A stretch of DNA of 64,000 bases. It comes from Acidovorax sp. GTDB lineage: Bacteria; Pseudomonadota; Gammaproteobacteria; Burkholderiales; Burkholderiaceae_C. Below, piece by piece: positions 8,477 through 17,360 of the stretch (its first letter is position 1; each line of letters opens with the position of its first letter). Both the position numbers and the translations under genes were made by a program. The stretch spans positions 34,642-98,641 of the forward strand of contig NZ_JAPUDY010000034.1 in the NCBI RefSeq assembly GCF_027492855.1, given 5' to 3'. The notes under the pieces are model-generated. The model was given only the letters and a program-made list of their open reading frames with translations, had not been told where the DNA came from and made no database searches.

Positions 8477-9379
8477 TCAGGGCGGGACCACGGCCTGCAT
8501 GCGCTCCTGGCGCACCAGGTACAGGCCGCTGCCGATGATGATGGCCCCGCCCAGCAAGGTGCTGTAGCCCGGAACGGTCTGCCACAGCACCCAGTCCAGG
8601 CCCATGCCCCAGGCGAGGGCGGTGTATTCGAACGGGGCCACCACCGAAGCCTGCCCGTGGCGGAAAGCCTCGGTGATCGCGAGCTGGCCGCCAAACCCGG
8701 TAACAGCCAGCCCTGCCACCAGCAACCAGTGCGCCTGGTCCACACCCACCCACTGCGGCCAGGCCAGAGTGCCCGCGCCCAGCGCCAGCAGGGTGGTCGT
8801 CCAGAAGACCAGGCTGGCGCTGGAGTCGGTGCGTGTGAGCAGCCGGCCCGTGACGGCTGACACGGCATAACAACCGGCCGCCGCCAGCACCGCCAGCGCT
8901 CCGAGGGTGAAGAACGCCTCCTGGTTGGGGCGCAGCGCCACCAGCACGCCCACCATGCCCAGCGCAATCGCCACCCAGTGGGCGGCGCGCACCCGCTCGC
9001 GCAGCACCACGGTAGAGAGTGCCGTGATGAGCAAGGGCGCAATGAAGAACAGCGTGTAGGCCTCGGCCAGAGCCAGCTCGCGGATGGCAAAAGCAAACAG
9101 CGACAACATGGCCACGTTGAGCCCGCCGCGCAGCAGGTGCAGCGGCCAGCGCACCTTGAGCAGCCGGGTCGCCTCGCCGCGCCACAGCACATACAGTGCC
9201 ACCAGCGGCAGCGCGGCCCAGCCGCGCAAGGCCGCCACCTGCATGGCCGGGTAATGCGCTGTGAGGGTTTTGAGCAGGGCGTCCATCAGCGAGAAAAACC
9301 CCACGGCCGCCACCATGGCCACGATGCCGCGCAGGTTGCCGGACGATGGCGAGCCCAGAGAAGAAGATGGCTGCTGCAT
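8477..9379 (-). CDS. EamA/DMT-superfamily exporter
   Basis: A 300-residue inner-membrane protein with ten hydrophobic helices arranged as two EamA repeats (first about residues 15-145, second 155-290). Characteristic stretches are FFSLMDALLKTL at the first helix and FEYTALAWGMGLDW in the second repeat. Members of the drug/metabolite transporter superfamily export small metabolites; the substrate is unknown. The start is the ATG beginning MQQPSSSLGSPSS; upstream in-frame sequence is low-complexity and lacks family character. Confidence 0.85.
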   Translation of the reverse strand: MQQPSSSLGSPSSGNLRGIVAMVAAVGFFSLMDALLKTLTAHYPAMQVAALRGWAALPLVALYVLWRGEATRLLKVRWPLHLLRGGLNVAMLSLFAFAIRELALAEAYTLFFIAPLLITALSTVVLRERVRAAHWVAIALGMVGVLVALRPNQEAFFTLGALAVLAAAGCYAVSAVTGRLLTRTDSSASLVFWTTTLLALGAGTLAWPQWVGVDQAHWLLVAGLAVTGFGGQLAITEAFRHGQASVVAPFEYTALAWGMGLDWVLWQTVPGYSTLLGGAIIIGSGLYLVRQERMQAVVPP

Positions 9380-9429
9380 GAGGGGGAAAAAAGAGACTGC
9401 GCAAAGGGAGGCGCAGCACGTGCGCGGGG

Positions 9430-10251
9430 TCAAAAAGTGTAGCGCAAGGGGCTTGATTGTTGGGCGCCGTTGCTGCATTCGGCGGCCTCCCACGGCAGCC
9501 GTGCCAGCAGCCGCTGCCAGTCCGCTGCGGGGCTGGCATCCATTGCATCTTCCATGGGCCCGTTCGGTTCGCTGCCCAGCACCTGTGGCCAGGCCAGTCC
9601 GCTGTCGAACACCATGGCAGCGCCCGTCACCGGGTGTGGCACCGTGAGCTGCCAGGCGTGCAGCCACAGCCTTTGTTGCCCCAGGCGCTCGGCCCACCAG
9701 CGGTTGAGGGGGCCCTTGCCGTGTGTGGCGTCGCCAATGATGGGGTGGGCCAGGTGCTTCAGGTGGCGGCGGATCTGGTGGCGCCGCCCGGTGGTGGGCA
9801 CGGCCTCAACCAGCGAGGCGCGGGTGGTGGCAAAACGCGCATCGCTGGCCTCGGGCAGCGTGAGCTGCGCCAGGCGCCGAAAGCGGGTGTGGGCGTCTTG
9901 CACGGCGGCGTCGGCCGGGGCGTCGTCAGGCTTGAGCGCATGGTCCACCTCGATGGCGCCGGGCGCCCAGCCACGCACCATGGCCAGGTAGCGTTTGTGT
10001 GCGGCGCCGTGCTCAAAGGCTTGCGACAGCGCACGTGCTGCGTCGCTGTGCAGCGCCATCACCAGCACGCCGCAGGTGCCCTTGTCGAGCCGGTGCACGG
10101 GGTACACATGCTGGCCCAACTGGTCGCGCAGGGTCTGCATCACGAAGCGTGTCTCGCCTGCGTCCAGGCCCGTGCGGTGCACCAGCCAGCCTGCGGGCTT
10201 GTAGACGGCCACCAGGTGCTCGTCGCGCCAGAGGATGTGCAGTGGGTGCAT
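9430..10251 (-). CDS. truC: tRNA pseudouridine(65) synthase TruC-type
   Basis: A 273-residue RluA-family pseudouridine synthase. The catalytic motif is VYPVHRLDKGTCGVL, containing the invariant aspartate (D58 in HRLDKGT). It has no S4 RNA-binding domain, and the N-terminus HILWRDEHLVAVYKPAGWLVHRT is typical of TruC, which modifies U65 in certain tRNAs. The length is slightly above TruC of E. coli, with a C-terminal extension after LAWPQVLG. The TerB-like gene lies upstream on the same strand across a 146-base gap that holds a GC-rich repeat. Confidence 0.85.
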   Translation of the reverse strand: MHPLHILWRDEHLVAVYKPAGWLVHRTGLDAGETRFVMQTLRDQLGQHVYPVHRLDKGTCGVLVMALHSDAARALSQAFEHGAAHKRYLAMVRGWAPGAIEVDHALKPDDAPADAAVQDAHTRFRRLAQLTLPEASDARFATTRASLVEAVPTTGRRHQIRRHLKHLAHPIIGDATHGKGPLNRWWAERLGQQRLWLHAWQLTVPHPVTGAAMVFDSGLAWPQVLGSEPNGPMEDAMDASPAADWQRLLARLPWEAAECSNGAQQSSPLRYTF

Positions 10252-10340
10252 GGAGGGGCGAGCAGGTCTGGGTAGGGAAGGCGCGCATTGTGCCGCAGGC
10301 TGTGCGGTCTACACTGCCCAGGCCAGCGGCCGCCGTGCAA

Positions 10341-10408
10341 GGGCCGCCCCGCCGCAGGGGCGGCGTCCCCCCTCGGGGGGAAGGCGCCGAAGGCGACTCA
10401 GGGGGGGC
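10341..10408. repeat. GC-rich palindromic intergenic repeat
   Basis: Contains two nested palindromes: GCCGCCCC-GCCGCA-GGGGCGGC, and CCCCCCTCGGGGGG followed by AAGGCGCCGAAGGCGACTCA and a G run. I recall very similar AAGGCGCC..AAGGCGAC repeats scattered in Comamonadaceae genomes (memory, not checked). It includes the last codons and stop of the TerB-like gene and could serve as its transcript-end hairpin. Confidence 0.55.
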
Positions 10409-10862
10409 TTATTTCCTTCGCGCGCATCTTGGCGGCGATGTACTCGCCATGCGTCACGTGCAGCAGCCCGGCCACCTTGCTGATGGTGTGGTTCTCGTTC
10501 GCGTCGACGCGGGCATCGGCATAGGCCACCTGCCACATGGCTTCCACCAGCAGCACCTTCTGCTCTTGCGTGAAGTGCTCGTTGAGGCTGCTGGTAAAGC
10601 GCTGGTAGTCGTAGGCGGTTTTCGACGTGGTGACGGCCAGCTCCAGCAGGCGGTCCAGCTCGTCGTCGCTCAGCGCGAACTTGCTGCGCAGCGCAGTGAC
10701 CATGGTGGTGCGCTCGGCGGGGTCCATGGAGACATCGAACCGCACCACTTCCACCAGCAGCACGGCGGCGGCCAACTGCACGGCGTGGGTGCGCTCCTGG
10801 GCGGATGGGGCCGCTGCGGGCTGCATCAGGCTGTCGAGCAGGTCTTTGAGGGTCTGGAACAT
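10398..10862 (-). CDS. TerB-like (tellurite-resistance fold) cytoplasmic protein
   Basis: A 154-residue all-helical protein with two TerB-type repeats: residues ~27-70 (AAAVLLVEVVRFDVSMDPAER) and ~100-145 (VLLVEAMWQVAYADARVDANE). The D/E-rich loops DVSMDPAE and DARVDANE are the acidic metal-binding positions of the TerB/COG4103 family. The ter-like fold is linked to stress responses; the exact role is unknown. The final residues (KEISPP) and the stop codon are encoded inside a GC-rich palindromic repeat, so the natural C-terminus may have been trimmed or replaced. Confidence 0.8.
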   Translation of the reverse strand: MFQTLKDLLDSLMQPAAAPSAQERTHAVQLAAAVLLVEVVRFDVSMDPAERTTMVTALRSKFALSDDELDRLLELAVTTSKTAYDYQRFTSSLNEHFTQEQKVLLVEAMWQVAYADARVDANENHTISKVAGLLHVTHGEYIAAKMRAKEISPP

Positions 10863-11005
10863 GGTGGGTGGGTGCTTTCGTGTTGTCAGGTTCTCGGCAG
10901 GGGTGGATGCAGAACGGGCGGCCTTGGTTCCCGCTGGCGGGCTCAGGCCGGGCTTGGCCATATTCCGCTCGCTGCCCGCAATGGGGCGCGCGACAATCGG
11001 GGGTG

Positions 11006-11944
11006 ATGATGACGAAAAAAACCATTCTCCCCCTGCAACTGCTGGTTGCCCCCGACGAAAACGACCCAGCACCGCTGATTCTGTACCACGGGCGCAATTG
11101 CCCCGACGGCTTTGGCGCCGCGTTGGCCGCCTGGCTGTACTACGGCGACAGCGCCGAGTACGTGGGGCTGGACCACGGCGATGTCACCACCGTGGACGAC
11201 CTGCCGCCCCTGCAAGGCCGTGCGGTCTATATCCTGGACTTCTCGTTTTCCACCGAGGTGATGGCCGCCATCGACGAGCGCGCGGCCAAGCTCGTGATGC
11301 TGGACCACCACAAGAGCGCCGCCGAAAAGCTCACCGGCTTTGCCTGCCGCTGCGGCGTGGTGCACTTTGACATGAGCAAGTCGGGCGCGCGCCTGGCATG
11401 GGAGTTTTTTCACCCGGACACGCCTGTCCCGGCGCTGCTCCAATATGTGGAGGACCGCGACATCTGGAAATGGGAGTTTGCCGACAGCGGCGCGTTTCTT
11501 TCTGCACTCGACATGGAGACACAGGATTTCGCGCGCTGGAGCGAGATCGCGGCCTTCGCGCCCGAGCAGCTTGCGCAGTTCATGGCACGCGGCGCGGCCA
11601 TGGACGAGAAGTACAAAAAACTCTGCGCCGACATCGCCGAAGGCGCGCAGCCCCTGGTGTTCAACGGCATCGAGGGGCTGATGGTGAACGCGCCCGGCAT
11701 GTTCCACAGCCTGGTGGGCGACATCCTCTCTGCAAAGACCGGCACCTTCGCATTGATGTGGAGCGCGGGCGCCAAGGGCGTGAAGGTGGGTTTGCGCGCG
11801 CAGCGCAACTTTGACTGCATCGCGCTGGCCGAAAGCATGGGCGGCGGCGGCCATGCACAGGCCTGCGGCTTCAAGATGAAGGTGGAGCGCCTGCCCGAAT
11901 TGCTGAGCGGCACCTTCAACGCGGCGCAGCAACAGCCGGGCTGA
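11006..11944 (+). CDS. DHH-family phosphoesterase
   Basis: A 312-residue protein with the DHH layout: motif I LYHGRNCPDGFGAALA (the D/H positions are shifted to N/C-D-G), motif II ILDFSFS, motif III LDHHKSAAE (the DHH triad), and a C-terminal DHHA1 RNA/nucleotide-binding part with GGGGHAQACGFK. Such enzymes cleave oligonucleotides or cyclic dinucleotides with Mn2+. This branch, with NCPDGFGAA, is an uncharacterised short clade lacking extra domains, so the substrate is open. Two adjacent ATG codons are possible starts. It is divergent from the TerB-like gene. Confidence 0.82.
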   Translation: MMTKKTILPLQLLVAPDENDPAPLILYHGRNCPDGFGAALAAWLYYGDSAEYVGLDHGDVTTVDDLPPLQGRAVYILDFSFSTEVMAAIDERAAKLVMLDHHKSAAEKLTGFACRCGVVHFDMSKSGARLAWEFFHPDTPVPALLQYVEDRDIWKWEFADSGAFLSALDMETQDFARWSEIAAFAPEQLAQFMARGAAMDEKYKKLCADIAEGAQPLVFNGIEGLMVNAPGMFHSLVGDILSAKTGTFALMWSAGAKGVKVGLRAQRNFDCIALAESMGGGGHAQACGFKMKVERLPELLSGTFNAAQQQPG

Positions 11945-11963
11945 AGCGGGGGGCTCGCAAGGC

Positions 11964-13232
11964 TCAATGGGCGTTGGCGGCCTCTTCAAAGCGGTCCACC
12001 TTGCGCAGCGACTGAAAAGCCAGCATCCAGCCGCCCACCACACCCAGCGTGCACAGGCCGCCCACCACGGCGGCGGGCACCACGCCCAGCCACGATGCGC
12101 TGGTGCCTGCGCGGAACTCACCCAACTCGTTGGACGAGCCGATGAACAACATGTTCACCGCGTTCACCCGCCCGCGCATGGTGTCGGGCGTGGAGAACTG
12201 CACCAGCGCCCCCCGGATGTACACGCTCACCATGTCGGCCGCGCCCGCCACCATCAGCGCTGCGAACGACAGCCAGAACCACGTGGAAAGCGCGAACACC
12301 AGATTGGCTGCGCCAAACACCGCCACCGCGATGAACATGGTGCGCCCCACGCGGCGGTTGAAGGGCCGCATGCTGAGGTACAGCCCCGCGCCCACCTCAC
12401 CCACCGCCATGGCGCTGCGCAGGGCGCCCAGGCCCGCCGGGCCCACGTGCAGCACCTCTTGCGCATAGATGGGCAGCAAGGCCACCACGCCGCCGAGCAG
12501 CACGGCGAACAGGTCCAGCGAAATGGTGCCCAAAATGATGGGCCGCGAGCGGATGAACGCAATGCCCGCGCCAAAACGCTGGAACATGGTTCCCTGCGTT
12601 GGCCCCGGCGCGCTGGCATAAGCCACCACCACGCGCAAAAGCAGCACCACGCCCAGCACAAAACACGCGCAGCACACGGCATAGGTCAGCTCGCCGCCGC
12701 CTAGCGCATACAGCAGCCCGCCCAGTAAAGGCCCGCCAATGCTCGCTGCCCGCATGAGCATGCTGTTGGCGGCAATGGCCTGCGCCAACTGGCTGCGCGG
12801 CACGATCTGGGGCAACAGGCTTTGCATGGCCGGGCCTGAAAACGCGCGTGCGCAGCCATACAGCACCAGCACCGCGTAGATGCCCGCCACGCCGCTGGCC
12901 CCATGGCCCGCCAGCCACCACAGCAGCGCGCTGCACACGGCGCCCACCGACCAGGCGAGCGCCAGGATGCGCCTGCGGTCAAACCGGTCGATCAAATCAC
13001 CCGCCGGGAGCAGCAGGCACAGCATGGGCAAAAACTGCGCCAGGCCCACATAGGCCAGCGCCATCGGCTCGCGCGTGAGGTCATACACCTGCCAGGCCAC
13101 CACCACGGCCTGCACTTGGGTGGCGACCACGGCCACCACGCGGGCGATCAGAAAGGAGAGAAAGCCGGCATGGCGATAGACGCTGGCCGATTCGGCGCCA
13201 GGCGCCGCAGGAGAGGAATGGGGGGTGGTCAT
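11964..13232 (-). CDS. MFS exporter (MFS_3 / EntS-like)
   Basis: A 422-residue inner-membrane protein with about twelve helices. The motif between helices 2 and 3, [13 protein letters not shown], is the MFS motif A, and the conserved [20 protein letters not shown] near residue 360 is typical of the EntS/MFS_3 group, whose members export siderophores or drugs. The substrate is not deducible. It is convergent with the DHH gene (19 bases apart) and divergent from the flagellin-protease gene. Confidence 0.85.
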   Translation of the reverse strand: MTTPHSSPAAPGAESASVYRHAGFLSFLIARVVAVVATQVQAVVVAWQVYDLTREPMALAYVGLAQFLPMLCLLLPAGDLIDRFDRRRILALAWSVGAVCSALLWWLAGHGASGVAGIYAVLVLYGCARAFSGPAMQSLLPQIVPRSQLAQAIAANSMLMRAASIGGPLLGGLLYALGGGELTYAVCCACFVLGVVLLLRVVVAYASAPGPTQGTMFQRFGAGIAFIRSRPIILGTISLDLFAVLLGGVVALLPIYAQEVLHVGPAGLGALRSAMAVGEVGAGLYLSMRPFNRRVGRTMFIAVAVFGAANLVFALSTWFWLSFAALMVAGAADMVSVYIRGALVQFSTPDTMRGRVNAVNMLFIGSSNELGEFRAGTSASWLGVVPAAVVGGLCTLGVVGGWMLAFQSLRKVDRFEEAANAH

Positions 13233-13337
13233 GACAACGAGGCGCAGGGCTGGGGAGCCGGGAAAAGCCCCCAGGATGCTAGCGGTTACCCCGCTTTTGC
13301 GCTGGACGCCTGGGCAAAAACCCGCAGAAATGGAGCA

Positions 13338-13364
13338 TCAGGTTTTGCGGTGACCTGCCGATAT
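13338..13364 (+). promoter_or_regulatory. Sigma-28 (FliA) promoter of the flagellinolysin gene
   Basis: TCAGGTTT, an 11-base spacer, then GCCGATAT, against the FliA consensus TAAAGTTT-N11-GCCGATAA: six of eight and seven of eight matches with exact spacing. It lies about 100 bases before the start codon of the flagellin-protease and marks that gene as a late (class III) flagellar gene. Confidence 0.8.
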
Positions 13365-13463
13365 GAAGACAAGAAGCGGGTTTTCCTGGTCTCTATGCCA
13401 TGGCGTGGGGGCTCCGGAAGCTGTTTGTTCATTCATCTCTCGCCAGGAGTGCACGGGGCTGTT

Positions 13464-15167
13464 ATGGGGTTGACGATCAACACCAACGTGATGTCGCTGA
13501 ATGCGCAACGCCGGCTTGGCGGGGCGCAGAACGACATGCTCACGACCGTGCAGCGCCTGTCGTCGGGCCTGCGCATCAACAGCGCCAAGGACGACGCGGC
13601 GGGTCTGGCCATTTCCGAACGCTTCACCGCCCAGATACGCGGGCTGAACCAGGCGGTACGCAATGCCAACGACGGCCTGTCGCTCATGCAGACGGCCGAG
13701 GGTGCGTTGCAGAGCGTCACCGCCAGCCTGCAGCGCATCCGCGAGCTGGCCGTGCAGGCCGCCAACGACACCAACAGCGCGACCGACCGGCAGGCGATTC
13801 AGGCTGAAGTTTCGCGCCTGGCGCAAGAGATCGACCGCACCGGGATGGCCACGCAGTTCAACGGCATGGACGTGTTCGACCGCTCCAATGCCAGCGTGGT
13901 GGGCGACGAAAACCTGCTGGGCGTGTTTGACGGCCTGACCAGCGCAGGCAGTTGGCTGGAGAGCAGCGAAAACCTCATCCGCACCTACTATGGCCTGCAG
14001 GCCGACGGGGCGGCGTTGAACATTCGCTACACCGGCTACACCGATGGCGCGGGCGGCGTGGCCGCCTATGTGCAGGCCACGGGTTTTGATGGGCAGGGGC
14101 GGGGCACCAACCTCACGCTGCAGGTGGACATGGCCGACTTTGTGCCGCCCAACATGCCCAACGGCGGCACCGCGCCGTACTACAACGACCGCATCATCGG
14201 CCACGAGATGGTGCACGCGGTGATGGCGCGATCCACGAACTGGCAGGACATCACCAGCAACCACCTGTGGTTTGCCGAGGGCACGGCCGAATTTATCCAG
14301 GGCGCAGACGAGCGGGTGCGCGCCGACGTGGCCAACCTGGGCGCGGCAGGTGTGGTGGCGGCCATCGGCGGGCCCAGCAATACCAGCGAGTTCTACTCGG
14401 CCAGCTATTCGGCGGTGCGCTACATGCACGACCGCATCAAGGCCGCGGGCGGCACGGGCATCAAGGACGTGCTCACGTACATGAGCAACAACCCCGGCGC
14501 CACGCTCGATGCCGCCATCGGCGCAGCATCGGCAGGGGCCTTTACCAGCGCAGCCGACGTGCAGACACAGTTCGCGGCCAACGGCGCGGCCTTTATCGGC
14601 ACGTTCGACTTCAACAATGCCGACACCGGCGCCATTGGCGGCGCCGACGTGGACAGCGGCATGGTGCGCGATGCCAAGGCCGCCATCCCCAACCAGGGCA
14701 GCCGCTCGGGCAAGGACGTGCTGCAGGGCTTCACCGAGACGTACGAGACCATTGCGTCCTCGGGCGGCGCGCTCAGCACCAAGGTGTTCCAGGTGGGCGC
14801 CAACGCCAACCAGACGCTGGAGACCCGCGTAGGTGCCATCGGCATCGGCGCCATGGGGCTGCGCAACACGCTGGATGTGACGGTGTCAGCCGCGCAGGCC
14901 ATCGTGTCGGTGGACCGTGCGCTCGACTACGTGAACAGCCAGCGCGCCGTCATCGGCGCCCAGTCCTCGCGCCTGGAATCCGCCATCGCCAACCTGCAGG
15001 TCGGCAGCGAGAACCTCTCGGCCAGCCGCTCGCGCATCACCGATGCCGACTTTGCGGTGGAAACCGCATCCCTTGCCCGCCAGCAGATCCTGCAACAGGC
15101 GGGCAATGCGATGGTGGTGCAGGCCAACCAGATGCCCCAGGGCGTGCTGGCCTTGTTGCGCACCTGA
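13464..15167 (+). CDS. Flagellinolysin: flagellin with internal zinc-metalloprotease domain
   Basis: A 567-residue flagellin with an enzyme inserted in its variable region. Residues 1-~155 are the conserved D0/D1 N-terminus ([38 protein letters not shown]). Residues ~440-567 are the conserved C-terminus ([29 protein letters not shown]). Between them (~160-430) lies a gluzincin-type protease: HEMVH at 247-251 supplies two zinc histidines and the catalytic glutamate, and WFAEGTAEF (E272 or E276) supplies the third ligand. This architecture is the described flagellinolysin family, in which proteolytic subunits polymerise into the filament surface. The ATG chosen gives the standard flagellin N-terminus. 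No other flagellar gene is nearby, but a sigma-28 promoter is present. Confidence 0.93.
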   Translation: MGLTINTNVMSLNAQRRLGGAQNDMLTTVQRLSSGLRINSAKDDAAGLAISERFTAQIRGLNQAVRNANDGLSLMQTAEGALQSVTASLQRIRELAVQAANDTNSATDRQAIQAEVSRLAQEIDRTGMATQFNGMDVFDRSNASVVGDENLLGVFDGLTSAGSWLESSENLIRTYYGLQADGAALNIRYTGYTDGAGGVAAYVQATGFDGQGRGTNLTLQVDMADFVPPNMPNGGTAPYYNDRIIGHEMVHAVMARSTNWQDITSNHLWFAEGTAEFIQGADERVRADVANLGAAGVVAAIGGPSNTSEFYSASYSAVRYMHDRIKAAGGTGIKDVLTYMSNNPGATLDAAIGAASAGAFTSAADVQTQFAANGAAFIGTFDFNNADTGAIGGADVDSGMVRDAKAAIPNQGSRSGKDVLQGFTETYETIASSGGALSTKVFQVGANANQTLETRVGAIGIGAMGLRNTLDVTVSAAQAIVSVDRALDYVNSQRAVIGAQSSRLESAIANLQVGSENLSASRSRITDADFAVETASLARQQILQQAGNAMVVQANQMPQGVLALLRT

Positions 15168-15205
15168 TCGATACCCTCCCCACACGAACAACCAGCGTTG
15201 CGCGC

Positions 15206-15643
15206 CTATTGCTTGCTGCGCCGGTGCCGGTAATCCCACGGCGCCAGCGGGCGCCGCTGCGACCACAGGCCTGTGCCGTTGTTGCGCGCCTGCTGCTGTA
15301 GCGGCGCCAAGTGCGGGTGTGCGCTGGCGTAGGGTGTGTACACCCAGGCGAGCCCGGCGCGCACCTGGGCCGTGGCCACATCGGTGCCGCCGCAGCGCAC
15401 ATTGGCCACGGTGCGGCCATAGCTGTCCTTGTCCACCGGCTGCAAGGTGGTCTGCTGCCTGAAGCACAGCCGCGCCAGGTTCTGCCGCGACTTCTGGCCG
15501 AAGGCCTGGCGAGACTCGGGCGCATCGATGGCGGCCACGCGCACCTTGACCTGCTGGTAGGCGCCGGGCGTGCCGCAGCGCACGGTGAGGGTGTCGCCGT
15601 CGCTGATGGCGACGACCAGGCAGAGCAGGGAGGCAAGGGGCAC
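15206..15643 (-). CDS. Secreted thermonuclease (SNase-like)
   Basis: A 145-residue staphylococcal-nuclease-fold protein: ISDGDTLTVRC near the start, RVAAIDAPESRQAFGQ (the calcium/arginine active-site region), KDSYGRTVANVRC, and the closing AGLAWVYTPYA. A short hydrophobic N-terminus (PLASLLCLVVA) suggests export. The start is GTG; upstream in-frame codons contain no other start before a stop. It degrades DNA or RNA in the periplasm or outside the cell, on the basis of family knowledge. It is convergent with the flagellinolysin gene. Confidence 0.8.
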   Translation of the reverse strand: MPLASLLCLVVAISDGDTLTVRCGTPGAYQQVKVRVAAIDAPESRQAFGQKSRQNLARLCFRQQTTLQPVDKDSYGRTVANVRCGGTDVATAQVRAGLAWVYTPYASAHPHLAPLQQQARNNGTGLWSQRRPLAPWDYRHRRSKQ

Positions 15644-15686
15644 GGGCGGGCAGGCAAAGAGGCGGTGAGGGGGCGTTTAATCAGCG

Positions 15687-15742
15687 TTTTTTGCCCCTAG
15701 CGCTTGATGGATAAGCGCTAAAAGCTATCAATAGTGTAGCAT
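15687..15742. repeat. Dispersed palindromic repeat, copy 2
   Basis: A good copy: TTGCCCC, then TAGCGCTTGATGGATAAGCG, CTAAAAGCTATCAA and TAGTGTAGCATT. It lies upstream of the SNase gene and before the DUF2242 lipoprotein gene. Confidence 0.85.
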
Positions 15743-15896
15743 TCGCGGTGCGCATGTATGGCGCCGCTGGGCATCGTCAGCGGCCGTGGGCGAGGGCTTT
15801 GCGTGGTGTTGCCATGGCATAGATTCATAGAATCCACGGAACCGCGCGCAGCCTGCGCCGTCAGAGCACCCAGGCCCGCAGCGTTGAGAAAAAAAC

Positions 15897-16490
15897 ATGA
15901 CCCCGACCGAGAAAAAAATGGAGAACCCATTGCCAAACCCTGCGCAGACCGCGCCAGCGCCGTCCCTGGCCGCCCTGTTGTGCGCATCGGCACTGCTGCT
16001 GGCGGGGTGTGTGGGCACCACGGTCAAGACCTTCGGGGTGCAGGAGAACTTTGGGTCCGTCACCACCTACTCGCGCCTGTTCGACGCCACGCCCGCACAG
16101 ACCTGCGAGGCGTCGCGCCGCGCGTTGCTGAGCCAGGGCTATGTCATCTCGTCCAACGCCGCCGACATGGTGGAGGGCAACAAGAGTTTTCAGCCTGAAC
16201 CCGAATCGCACCTGCAGATGGTGGTGCGCGTGGTGTGTGTGCCCGAGGCCAATGGCGGCAAAGTGAGCCTGGGCTTCGTGACCGCCACGCAGGACACCTA
16301 CGCCCTGCGCAAGACCAACAACTCGGCCAGTGTGGGCGTGGGTGCCATCGGTTCGGTGTCGCTGCCGTTTTCGTCCAGCAGCGAGTCGCTGGTCAAGGTG
16401 GGCAGCGAAACCATCTCTACGGACGCGTTCTACGAAAGCTATTTCGACCTGGTCAAACGCTATCTGATGATGGACCAGGCGGTGGATTGA
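15897..16490 (+). CDS. Lipoprotein, DUF2242 family
   Basis: A 197-residue protein with a hydrophobic signal ending in a lipobox (ALLLAGC, cysteine near residue 38), so it should be a lipid-anchored periplasmic or outer-membrane protein. The mature part (ENFGSVTTYSRLFDATPAQTCEASRRALLSQGY) fits the DUF2242 family as I remember it; the function is unknown. Two ATG codons seven codons apart (MTPTEKK and MENPLP) are possible starts. A clear rho-independent terminator follows. Confidence 0.75.
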   Translation: MTPTEKKMENPLPNPAQTAPAPSLAALLCASALLLAGCVGTTVKTFGVQENFGSVTTYSRLFDATPAQTCEASRRALLSQGYVISSNAADMVEGNKSFQPEPESHLQMVVRVVCVPEANGGKVSLGFVTATQDTYALRKTNNSASVGVGAIGSVSLPFSSSSESLVKVGSETISTDAFYESYFDLVKRYLMMDQAVD

Positions 16491-16516
16491 TTCGGGTTCG
16501 CTCGGCGCCTCATCCC

Positions 16517-16559
16517 AACCGTTCGCGCTCAGCGTGAACGGTTTGGTGTCTGTTTTTTT
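16517..16559 (+). terminator. Rho-independent terminator after the DUF2242 lipoprotein gene
   Basis: Stem AACCGTTC / GAACGGTT around an 11-base loop that itself contains GCG..CGT, followed after a short G/T-rich stretch by a run of seven T. It lies directly after the lipoprotein stop codon. Confidence 0.7.
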
Positions 16560-16606
16560 GAATGCCTATCGATCTGGTGGGCCGAGAGCGGGCGCCAACC
16601 CTGGCA

Positions 16607-17143
16607 TCACCCCTGCCAGGTGCCTGGCGCCAGTCCTTCCAGCGTGTGCGGCCCGATCGCTGCGCGGATCAGCCGCAGCGTGGGGTGGCCCACGGCCGCC
16701 GTCATGCGGCGCACCTGCCGGTTGCGGCCCTCGCGGATGATGAGTTCAACCCAGGCCGTGGGGATGGCCTTGCGCTCGCGGATGGGCGGGTTGCGCGGCC
16801 ACACCTCGGGGGCGGGTTCCATCAGGCGTGCGCGGGCGGGCAGGGTGGGGCCGTCGTTCAGCACCACGCCCTGGCGCAGCGCGGCCAGCGCGGCGTCATT
16901 CGGGATGCCCTCCACCTGCACCCAGTAGGTTTTTTCCATCTTGAAGCGCGGGTCGGCGATGCGGGCCTGCAGCTTGCCGTCGTTGGTGAGCAGCAGCAGC
17001 CCCTCGCTGTCGGCGTCCAGCCGCCCGGCCACGTACACGCCGGGCAGATCGATGTAGTCCGCAAGGCCCTGCCACTTGCCCTCGGCGGTGAACTGGCTGA
17101 GCACACCATAGGGTTTGTTGAAGCGGATCAGGCGCGAGGTCAT
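16607..17143 (-). CDS. rluE: 23S rRNA pseudouridine synthase RluE-type
   Basis: A 178-residue RsuA-family pseudouridine synthase without an S4 domain. The N-terminus [15 protein letters not shown], the catalytic block [21 protein letters not shown] (invariant Asp in GRLDADSEG), and the closing [23 protein letters not shown] define the family. The short length and N-terminal KPYGVL fit RluE (U2457 of 23S rRNA) rather than RsuA/RluB. The ATG start beginning [13 protein letters not shown] is chosen because sequence upstream of it is not conserved in character. Confidence 0.85.
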   Translation of the reverse strand: MTSRLIRFNKPYGVLSQFTAEGKWQGLADYIDLPGVYVAGRLDADSEGLLLLTNDGKLQARIADPRFKMEKTYWVQVEGIPNDAALAALRQGVVLNDGPTLPARARLMEPAPEVWPRNPPIRERKAIPTAWVELIIREGRNRQVRRMTAAVGHPTLRLIRAAIGPHTLEGLAPGTWQG

Positions 17144-17258
17144 GGGCGGGGCGGCGGCATCTTGGGGGCGGGCTGCAGAGCATAGCCGCAGCCAGAGGCT
17201 GGCGGCCGGGAAGGGGTTGCACGGGTTTTTGCAGAGTTGGGGTTTTCCCTGTAGAGGT

Positions 17259-17316
17259 AAAATCAGCACCTACCGCTACTCGCCATTGAGTAAGCAGCTA
17301 TTTATTCGATAGCACT
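17259..17316. repeat. Dispersed palindromic repeat, copy 3 (degenerate)
   Basis: Recognisable by AAAATCAGCACCTACCGCTA, then GAGTAAGCAGCTATTTATTC and GATAGCACTT. The left arm is eroded. It lies between the divergent rluE and gltS genes. Confidence 0.6.
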
Positions 17317-17360
17317 TGAAACTGGGCCGTGTTGCCTGCCCCCCTTTAGGAGACACCGCC

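Noticed and set aside
12903-13463. N-terminal extension of the flagellin reading frame by 187 codons
   Set aside because: The extension runs antisense to the MFS gene and through the sigma-28 promoter; the ATG at 13464 gives the canonical flagellin N-terminus.
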